Assembly: GCF_937616625.2 (NCBI RefSeq)
Contig: NC_065575.1
Coordinates: 7,881,501 to 7,945,500 of the forward strand
Source: Mercurialis annua
Lineage: Eukaryota; Streptophyta; Magnoliopsida; Malpighiales; Euphorbiaceae
Direction: 5' to 3'
Length of the DNA: 64,000 bases
Part shown: piece after piece, positions 56,301-64,000 of the stretch
Layout of the letters: each line of letters begins with the position of its first letter
Position numbering within the stretch: position 1 is the stretch's first letter
The notes under the pieces: model-generated
Database searches by the model: none
Told to the model about the DNA's origin: nothing
Seen by the model: the letters and a program-made list of their open reading frames with translations, nothing else
Program-made: the position numbers and the translations under genes

Positions 56301-58420
56301 TTTGGAAATTTTACAGGCAGTATTGAACATGCATATGTTTGTAACATGGTGAAACCTTCTTAGGACTCTTTTTTGCTAGTTTATCTTTAACTTGGGATTT
56401 CTCACTGCATTCTCAGTTTCATAAAATGAAATTATTCAGCAATGCATCATACCTCGTTTGTTGTTTGCCAATTATGGTGCCTTGAAAGTGGAGCCTTAGG
56501 GCTAGGAGTAGGGAAAATTAACACGATTTATGCAATGATATGTAACTTGCACAATTCTTCTTTTGCTTTGGTGTATTAGGAAGATGAACTTAAAAAGGGT
56601 GCACTGGAAGCTGATACAGATAGAATGATGAGAGAGTACAGAGCTCAACTTGATGCTGAAAGGTCCCGGAAACTCGCCCATGGAAGAAACCATTCTAGTA
56701 GCAAATCTAATCATAAGAAGGGTATGTAAAAACCTATTTTTGTGAAAACCTTATTCTATTTTTAAGAAAACTCTTCTGAATGAAATTGTCCTTGCAGATA
56801 GAAAGGAAAAAGATTCAAAGAAGCATGGCAGTAGAAAGAGAAAGGTGCCCTCTTATTTGCTATGAACTTGTGACTTAAGAATATTGCAATTCATATTTCA
56901 CTGAAAACTATGATGCTGAACTTGGCACTATTTGATTTATGTGTTTTTAAAGCTAAGTATGCGTCCCTCGGTATTTAAGCTAAATTGTTTATGTTATAAT
57001 ATTAAAATAGTATGTAGTTAGCAGATGAATAGTTGATGCTATTGAAAATGTGGTCCGGATTGTGCTCAATATGTCTCTTCCTGGACGTATTTCAATTCAA
57101 GGGATTTTATTAAAGCTCTTAGTATGACATGCTCAAATTAGTACTGTTAAGATGATACTATTGTTGGAGCCCCACCCAACAACTTGAGCTTTTACTATGG
57201 TTGGAGCCCCACCCAACAACTTGAGCTTTTGGGTGAATTGGAGCCTTCATGATCGAAAGATCTGGAGCACAAAGGTGAGGTGGACATGTGTGTTTGTTCT
57301 GTCACGCTTCAAGCTCAATGAGTATTCGCATGAGGGTTGTGTTAAGATAATATTATCGTTGGAGTCCCACCCAACAGCTTTAGCTTTTGGGTGAATTGGT
57401 TACTTCAATTTGAGGGATTTTATTAGAGCTTTTAGTATGACATGTTCAAATTAGTACAAAACATGAGGACCTTTGGCAGGTTAGTCTAATTTGGTGGAAT
57501 AGATTAGCTTGAAGTTGGCAGTAGATATGAATGTTTGGTTGACATTGAATTTATAGAACCCTTACGTGGGCATCTTGTGTTTAGGATAACATGTGCTTTT
57601 CCTTTCTGCTCTCGGTCTTAAGGGTACTGCTCGTCAAACATAATAACCAAATTGGAAGTTCGTAGTTGCTCATGTATCATTTGTCCTACATTGCGGTGCA
57701 TCTCAGTATTTCTTCCAATCGCACTGAGGTGTTGATAAACCATTGCTGAGCAAGGTAAGCGGACAATACCGTGGGATTTTGGTGGTTCTCTTTTCTGTTT
57801 TACTCTGGACACTTTAGTTGGTTTAAGTATGATTCTTCCTATGTTTTAGGCGAGGGATTTAAATATGTTCTGGCTTTCTTCTCTTCTTTTCCATTTGTAA
57901 ATTTTATGTATGGAATTCGATTATTGCTCATATCCTTTCCCTTATTCAAAATCTGCTATATCTTTAAAAGTTCTGAATCTCATATTAAGGTACTTGGGAT
58001 TCCGGCTTTTGCTTATTTTAATATGAAATGCACTTAGCGAATAACGTGAAATGCTAAGTATGCATCGGTTGATCGGTAATGGCTTCCTTGTGCTGTTACC
58101 AGTTCTACAATATGTACCTTTTGTCTCAGCCATTTCTATTTGTTTTATCATGCATATAAACTCATCATTCTCATTTAACATGGCCATTGCCATTGCAGCA
58201 TTCAAAGCGGAGATCTTCAGATTCCAGCTCATCAAGTTCATCCTCAGAATCTTCAAGCAGCGACGAGGAGGAAAGAGAATCTAGAAGATCAAAGTCGAGA
58301 TCTAAGAAAAGAAAGAAGGAAAAGAAGCACAGGTCAAGATCCAAGAACCCGGGCAGTGATGCTGAAGAGGCTGATGGTCCAGTGCCACTCTCAAGATTCT
58401 TTGGGAGCGTGAAGACCTAA
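53304..58420 (+). CDS. Conserved nuclear Arg/Ser/Lys-rich protein, five exons, function unknown
   Basis: Exons 53304-53390, 54637-54738, 56580-56721, 56798-56844 and 58199-58420. All introns have GT/AG ends and the frame stays open over 600 bases, giving 199 residues. The N-terminus reads MGKNQAYKAMQRARLGSS and an acidic EEVEDGM. Then come DGSFHSPAWHAARLASL and TWEEFKKKQKEDELKKG, a conserved-looking block. A charged helical stretch (DTDRMMREYRAQLDAERSRK) follows. The C-terminal half is basic and Ser-rich (SSDSSSSSSSSESSSSDEEE, KKRKKEKKHRSRSKNP), ending PVPLSRFFGSVKT. The Ser/Arg/Lys tail suggests a nuclear, splicing-speckle-type protein and the WEE[FV]KK block recalls FAM133-like proteins, but I cannot name it. 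Introns of 1.2, 1.8 and 1.4 kb contrast with tiny exons. Confidence 0.88.
57083..57460. repeat. Direct repeats inside intron 4 of the RS-rich gene
   Basis: GTTGGAGCCCCACCCAACAA..CTTGAGCTTTT occurs twice at about 57160 and 57200, and a variant (GTTGGAGTCCCACCCAACAG) at about 57358. AGGGATTTTATTA..AGTATGACATG also recurs (57100 and 57413). Probably a short transposon-derived insertion spliced out with the intron. Confidence 0.75.
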
Positions 58421-59261
58421 TTGGTTGAAGATGGTGTCACATATGCAAAATTCGCGTAAAGCTCTTCCCAGAGCAAGAGCGAACTCGACCGTCTTATTCC
58501 TCAACGCGAGTGATTGGCTTATATCAAACGTAAGCGATTATTTCTTTTGAATTATTGAGCTTGTAATGGTTTCGTAATTTTCCTCCATGAAATTATTTTC
58601 CTATTGGTTTGTTTTGGAGAAATAGGCTGCATTTGCCACAAGGCTTAGGATTGTAGCAGTAGAGTAAGAGATGCCAAACACTTATGTATTGTGTTTGGTG
58701 CATGAATACAGGATAATTTAGGTATCCTGCTTTGTATGTTTCAGACAGAATTGGATTTGTAAGAATTGATAATAATATAAACTTATATATCTCCCTAGTA
58801 ATTTCATCTAATTATAAAATCATTTTTTCTCACCGAGCAAAGCATCATTCTTTACCAAATATAAGAAAAAACAAAGCTTGATCTTTATCAATTTTAACTG
58901 TTTATAATTTTGTTAATGTTCACTTAATTTGGAAAATTGCATTTAATTAAAGGTAAATATTTTTTTAAAAAAATTAGAGCTAAATACTTCATTTTTTTTA
59001 CCTAATGAGAATATCATAAATGAGGATAAAAATTCATAAATAGTTACAATCGTACAACTTCAAAAGAGAAATAAGCAAATACATTCAAAACAGCTCCAAT
59101 GGAGAATAAGCGGAAATTACAGATGAAATATTACAATTAATAAACAATATTGCAATTTCACTACCTAATCGAACAATTGAAAGATATCAAATGAATATGC
59201 CTCTTTTGTGGTCCTAATTTAATCTAAAAAAAGGAATTCCACGAGGGATAAAAATACCCAA
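58421..59261. other. 3' UTR of the RS-rich gene and AT-rich DNA
   Basis: The 3' UTR runs to perhaps 58780 (AATAATATAAACTTATAT). No further gene. Confidence 0.55.
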
Positions 59262-59770
59262 CACAACAAGAATGTCCGGTGTTAGCGACGGAATTTTCCG
59301 TCACTAACACCTTATTATCCGTCGGGAAACTGATTTGCCGACGGAAAACCGACGGATTGTATCCGCCGACATGATTTTTGTCGGCATTCTTTGGCGACAA
59401 AAATTGTCCGTCGGGAAACATCACCGACGGAAAATAAATGGTCGGTAAAATTAGGTATCCATCGGTGAGTTTTGACCAACACACCGACGAAGATCCGACG
59501 TTTTACCGACCGAAGTTTCTGTCGGTATATTTGGCGACGGATTGTCGTCGATAAAACCGTCGGTGATACAGGGCCGTTTCCGACGATGGTCCAACGATAT
59601 ACCGACGGACTAATCCGTCGCCAAAGTTACCGACAGATATATTCGTCGGTAATGCCGTCGTTACTTTTTTGATTTACCGACGGATATTCCGTCGGTACAG
59701 CTTGTCGTCGGAACACGGTATGGAGTTACCGACGGAATAATCCGTCGGTAAATGAAACAAATCCGTCTGC
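59262..59770. mobile_element. CACTA-like element remnant dense in CCGACGG repeats
   Basis: The left end CACAACAAGAATGTCCGGTG resembles a worn CACTA end. The next 500 bases contain many copies of CCGACGG and CCGTCGG in both orientations (e.g. 59337, 59352, 59575, 59603, 59676, 59730). Such sub-terminal arrays are transposase-binding regions in CACTA elements. The right end is not found. Confidence 0.6.
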
Positions 59771-60318
59771 AAAAGGGCTTCATTTCCGAGAAAAAAATTG
59801 CCGTTTTATAAGTTCTTTGCAATTGATTTTCAGATTATCTAAAATAATCTTCAACCAAAGTATCTCACACAATCCTTGAGTAATAGCCCTGAAATTTACT
59901 ATAAATAAAATTTTAAACATTAAACGAAACCTATCAAAACTTAATTTTAATAAATAATTAATTAGAATATTAAACTTTAAATGAAATTTTTTATTAACAG
60001 AATTTTCATGAGTTTTCAATTTATACGAGTTTTTATGAGTTAGAACATCATCATAAATATTCATCTTGTATAAATTAACTAAAAGTTTATTATTAAAGGT
60101 TGAAGTTAAAACTTTTGATGATAAGATATTCATAAGATTATAATTATGTGATCTCTGCAGCTAGCTATTAGTTGTGCTAAGCAAGTTAACAAAAACACTA
60201 AATATGGTTAAGAGATTATGAATTTATGATGACAAATTTAGTAATTTTATTGTCGGTATTAATTGAAAATATAAAATTGCTAGTTAGTTTACCCCAAATC
60301 TATTGGATATTTTGGAAT
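59771..60318. other. AT-rich intergenic DNA
   Basis: A 117-codon minus-strand frame (59780-60133) is AT-driven without a domain; not supported as a gene. Confidence 0.5.
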
Positions 60319-61495
60319 TAGAGGTGGTCATGGGTCGGGTTGAATCGTGAACTGGTCCGAAACTGGCTTGGTCAAACCCGGTCCAGATCTAATCAAATCC
60401 TGAATCGTGTCTAATCTGGCTAGGAACGGGGAGAAGGCTAGGTTCGGATTGGTTCAATACTTCTTTAAATCGGAACCGTCGATTTCGGTTGTGTATTGTC
60501 TAAAATATATACTTTATTATATATGTATACATATGATTAATTATTAATATATCTTATATTTATTTATAATATATATTACTATAATTATATATACATTCTA
60601 ATTATTTTTAATATATTTTAATTTGTTATTCATTTTAATATTACCCATTTATTTTATTTTATTTTTATAGCAATATACAACTATATCATTCATATATAAA
60701 TAATTAATTATCTAAATATATGGTAAATTAAATGGATTTTTTCATTTTAAGTATAATGATGGAGTCGGCCTTCTGATCCGGAGAATTAACCTGTAAAATA
60801 GGATAGAAGTTAACCGGACGTGATTATTCGATTAATTCTCTGATGAGCATTGAGCAGGTTTTGTTTTGAGTATATGAATGTAATTATGTGTTTAGACATA
60901 TCTCAAACTCCTTATATAATAGTTGAATGTATACCTTGTAGACTTGAAATAGGAAAGTGAATTTTATTTAGTAGGATTCAACCCTGATTAGGAGTGTGAT
61001 TTCTTATTCAGACAAGAGTCCTATTTAGAAACGTCTTCCTAAATAGTCTCGTCTTCCAAATTTAGAGTTTATTTTTCGAGAATCCTTGTAAATTTGGTAA
61101 TCTAGCCGAATTTCTAGGTCGACGCGCTTTACCCGAGTTCTCAGGGGATTCAATATTATCCTTTTGGATTGAGATTATATCCCAGTCGAGGCGGATCTCA
61201 TAAATTCGACCGCTGGTTTCGCCTGACTAGACCCTTTGGGGGAGTGTCCGATATCGTCTGAAGATGGATCTCCTACGACTCAGCTCTATAGTACTTTGAA
61301 TTTTTTTTAAATAAAAATGTTTAAAATTAGCGACAAATTTTATTTTTTTTAGCGACAGATTTTTTCATGGCTAATTCTCTTCAAAACAGTTTAACCGGTT
61401 CGATCCGGTCCAACCTAATATGACCAGAATTCTGTTTTTTCTCTTGTTTAAAATCGGACCACTGACCGGATCGACCGGCCGGTTGGAAAAGGACA
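60319..61495. mobile_element. Decayed hAT-type element with inserted LTR
   Basis: The left end TAGAGGTGGTCATGGGTCGG is followed by GGTCCGAAACTGGCTTGGTC. Similar CCGGTC/GACCGG-rich sequence resumes after the LTR remnant (61386-61490, e.g. CGATCCGGTCCAACC). No clean right end. Confidence 0.5.
60757..61297 (-). repeat. Solo LTR, diverged relative of the young element's LTR
   Basis: On the minus strand this matches the 5697-6280 LTR in order. The right end is GGCCGACTCCATCA, then the CTAACCGG region, the TATATAAGGA promoter area and the fold-back TATTTAG..CTAAATAG. At the other end it stops at about 61297 near GAGCTGAGTCGTAGGAGATC, lacking the first ~30 bases of the LTR. Many substitutions: an old insertion of the same lineage. 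Confidence 0.8.
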
Positions 61496-62493
61496 TTTCC
61501 ATCAATTCAACAAAGTAAGAAATAATTCAACTTCTTCCTAATAATAAAGATATTCAAAGTTAGTAAATTAATGTCAAAACCTTACTCCTATACGAAACCT
61601 AATTAATGCTAAACCTTTTTTTACTTAATTTCCTAATTATTTTAGATTATGTCATAAAGAATGAAGTTTTACTGCAATTCGGGCAAAAATGAATCGACAA
61701 TTCTCGAAAGAATTGAAGAGATTTCGTTCAGCAATCTCATGACTACCTGCAACCAATTGATGTCGAATTCGATGAAATGAATAATAAAACTGAACAAGAA
61801 TCCGTAAATCATGATTCAAAATGTAAAAACTTAAGAATCTTATAATTTGTGATTTTTAGTTTTATAATATTGAAAAATGAAGTATTGAATTTTAAACACT
61901 TAAAATGATATTTATAAAAAATTAACAAGAATATAACAGTTAATCTGATAAAAATATTCTAAAATCTTTTAAACGGAAAAGAAATTTTAAAATTATTATT
62001 GTAAATAATTTAAAAATTAAGCTAGAATTATCAAACCAATTTAAACATAATTAAAAATAGTAATAATATAGTTGGTTTCTTCTTCCTCACTCTAACAGAT
62101 AAATTACTAAAAGGAAGTGATACTATCAACGAGCTAATTCTAAGAAGAAATCTGTAAAGAGAGCAGTTAGCCTAAAGAAAAATAAATTTGCATAAAATTA
62201 GCCTATTAATTCGAAAAGATAAAACATTATCTTTACTATACAGAAAAAAAGAAACCTGGATGCGTTCTGCATTAAGTCACTTAATGTGATGTTTGATTAA
62301 TATATAACGATTCTCAAAAAAAAAAATGTTTAACGAAGAGTAATTTTGTTACAATAAATAATTATAAAAACTAAACTGAGTATGTATTCTTTTTTTTTTT
62401 TTTATTCTTTAACAAAACTATTTTTTTTCCACAGATATACACTTTTTTTTTATAAATTTATCAAAAATCTACCAAGAGCGTACTTATAAAAAA
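61496..62493. other. AT-rich intergenic DNA
   Basis: No gene or defined element. Confidence 0.5.
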
Positions 62494-62946
62494 GGCTTAA
62501 TTCCTTAAAAAACCCTCACCTTGCATTTTCTTTTCGTTTATACCCTGACCTTGTAAAAACACCATTTATACCCAATTTTGAGTTTTTATGTTTCATCTCT
62601 ACCCAAAAGCATTAAATTGTACTCTTTTCATTTGAAAAAAAAGTTTAAAACAATCCTTCATTTTTAACTTATATACTAATTAGACATTAATATTATTAAT
62701 AATACAAAAATACCATCTTTTTCAAAAAATTAAAAAATAATAATAATTTTTTTATTTTTTTTTTATTTTATCAAATTAAAAAAATTAATTAATTATTTGG
62801 ATGTATTTGATTATTTTTTAAGTTTAAGGATTTATTTGTATATTTTAAAATAGAAAAAAATATGTTTTAAACTCTTTTCCAAATAAAAAAAGTACAATTT
62901 AATGCTTTTGGGTAGAGATGAAACATAAAAACCCAAAATTGGGTAC
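62494..62946. mobile_element. Left part of a long-TIR element cut by an LTR retrotransposon
   Basis: The left arm begins GGCTTAATTCCTTAAAAAAC. Its inner part (TTTCATCTCTACCCAAAAGC, ATTAAATTGTAC) reappears inverted at 62895-62945. The right arm stops abruptly at GGGTAC where the next LTR starts, so the outer ~70 bases of the right arm are missing from the window. Confidence 0.8.
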
Positions 62947-63424
62947 TGTTTACACCGGCCCAAATAATTACCGGACCGAGCTTCATGTGGGCTTATCAGG
63001 GATTAAGGCCCAACGGAAAGCCTTTTTATTATTGCTTTTTCTATTTTATTAGGAGTTTGTAGCTCGATAGGAGTAATTTGCTTTCAGAGTTTTAGTCCTA
63101 GTTAAATTAGGAGTCTTAGTTATGAGGAGCTATAAATAGCTCAGAGCTTTATTATTTTTGTATCAACAAATCAATCAATCAAAAACCAAGCCCAGTGCTT
63201 TTTATCCCGCAATCTCCGGATTGTTTTAATTTAGGAGTAGTTTTCGGTATTAATCTCGCCTGAGTCCGTGACTCCCAGATTATTATCTTTTAGATCACGT
63301 GGTTAAGTGTCTTTAACCAAACAAGCCCTGTGAATATCTGCATAGGTTCGTTAAAGTATCAAACCTCAAACCGATCCCGATTATAAATTCAAAGATTCGA
63401 GTCCGGAATATTTCCAGGCGAACA
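62947..63424 (+). repeat. 5' LTR of a second Ty3/gypsy element
   Basis: Starts TGTTTACACCGG and ends GGCGAACA (TGTT..AACA ends). A TATA box TATAAATA is at 63131-63138. A primer-binding site follows at 63430. The 3' LTR is outside the window. Confidence 0.82.
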
Positions 63425-63429
63425 TCTTT

Positions 63430-63447
63430 TGGCGACTCCACTGGGGA
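63430..63447 (+). promoter_or_regulatory. Primer-binding site of the second gypsy element
   Basis: TGGCGACTCCACTGGGGA, five bases after the LTR end; the TGG pairs with tRNA 3' CCA. It is a different primer site from that of the young element at 6283. Confidence 0.8.
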
Positions 63448-63454
63448 ACAGTTT

Positions 63455-64000
63455 ATGGTTAGCACAAAAACGGACTTTAAAGACGATTCCAGGCACGCTC
63501 GGTCTATACGCCGACAACAACGGAAGGAAGGTGACACAGTAGACGAATCAGATTCGGATAGAGCAGAAACCATGGCCAAGGACAAACAGGTGAACCAATC
63601 AAGCAAGGCGCCGAATACAACGGACGCCGAGGGGAGCCTACCTAAGGACAAGGTCGACGACGCGACCGATGACATGATAGACTACTCACGCCAGCTTCCT
63701 CCCTCTCGCCCTTCTTTATCACAGGCCGACTTCTCGGCCATGAGGGGCGAAATAGCGCAAGAGAACAAGCAAATGTTCGACGGTGCTATGCATCAGATGT
63801 CCGAAGTAATGAGGAACATCATGGCCGACCAAACGTCGGTCCAGAGGCAGATCCAAGGGAACTTAGATGGCCTCAACAAGGCAATGGAGAACCTAGGGCG
63901 ATTATTCTCTGGGCAATCCGCGGCCGATCAAGGGTACAGAAGGGCCGAACAGAACCAAACACCGAGCCGTTTTGGTCAACCAGGTGGTTCGGCCGAACAA
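63455..64000 (+). CDS. gag: Gag N-terminus of the second gypsy element (runs off right edge)
   Basis: Open for all 182 codons from the ATG at 63455 to the window end, with no stop. It reads MVSTKTDFKDDSRHARSIRR, then a hydrophilic acidic/basic stretch. A Met/Gln-rich helical segment follows (REGIAQENKQMFDGAMHQMS-like; the window reads MRGEIAQENKQMFDGAMHQM). The end is Gln/Gly-rich (FGQPGGSAEQ). No capsid core is reached yet. The position directly after LTR and primer site identifies it as gag. The GC content of this block is much higher than its surroundings, as also seen in the young element's gag, suggesting a relatively recent insertion. Confidence 0.78.
   Translation, partial: MVSTKTDFKDDSRHARSIRRQQRKEGDTVDESDSDRAETMAKDKQVNQSSKAPNTTDAEGSLPKDKVDDATDDMIDYSRQLPPSRPSLSQADFSAMRGEIAQENKQMFDGAMHQMSEVMRNIMADQTSVQRQIQGNLDGLNKAMENLGRLFSGQSAADQGYRRAEQNQTPSRFGQPGGSAEQ

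Noticed and set aside
59780..60133. 117-codon minus-strand frame
   Set aside because: AT-rich Lys/Asn/Ile/Leu/Phe translation without motif; a chance frame.

Overview
The window is nuclear DNA of a flowering plant, most likely a eudicot. It is AT-rich, genes are few and intron-bearing, and transposable elements of nearly every plant class fill the space between them. Four host genes look intact or intact within the window: a class I formin running off the left edge (minus strand), 60S acidic ribosomal protein P2 (33.8-34.5 kb), a three-finger ZAT-type C2H2 repressor (47.4-48.2 kb), and an uncharacterised five-exon nuclear Arg/Ser-rich protein (53.3-58.4 kb). Two host gene relics are visible: a B3 (DUF313-type) gene broken by frameshifts (44.0-45.0 kb) and a disease-resistance-type leucine-rich-repeat scrap (50.0-50.3 kb).

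Left region (0-12.5 kb): the formin with a Stowaway element in its first intron, then repeats, then a complete, very young LTR retrotransposon at 5697-12508. Its two 584-bp LTRs look identical base for base and it is flanked by the 5-bp duplication GTCAT. It keeps gag and an aspartic-protease-like segment but has no reverse transcriptase, RNase H or integrase. In their place lie a short-repeat block and an antisense spliced gene of the 'putative gypsy type transposon' kind. It is best read as a non-autonomous Tat/Ogre-lineage element that moved recently using proteins from a partner, and it is the most interesting object in the window.

Middle region (12.5-33 kb): no host gene. It holds hAT-type elements with exact 8-bp duplications, Mutator-type elements with exact 9-bp duplications, a 2.7-kb long LTR remnant (minus), a 459-bp tandem duplication, a decayed LINE (minus), a Helitron-like element, and a short LINE nested inside a fold-back element.

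Right region (33-64 kb): the host genes are separated by decayed copia, LINE, Helitron, Stowaway and Mutator-type pieces. A CACTA-like repeat block sits at 59.3 kb, a diverged inverted relative of the young element's LTR at 60.8 kb, and at the right edge a second Ty3-type element (LTR, primer site, start of gag) has inserted into a long-TIR element and runs out of the window.

All calls come from reading the sequence and translations by eye. Family names rest on remembered motifs, not database searches. Splice sites of the host genes were placed from GT/AG signals and reading-frame continuity and agree with the expected protein families.
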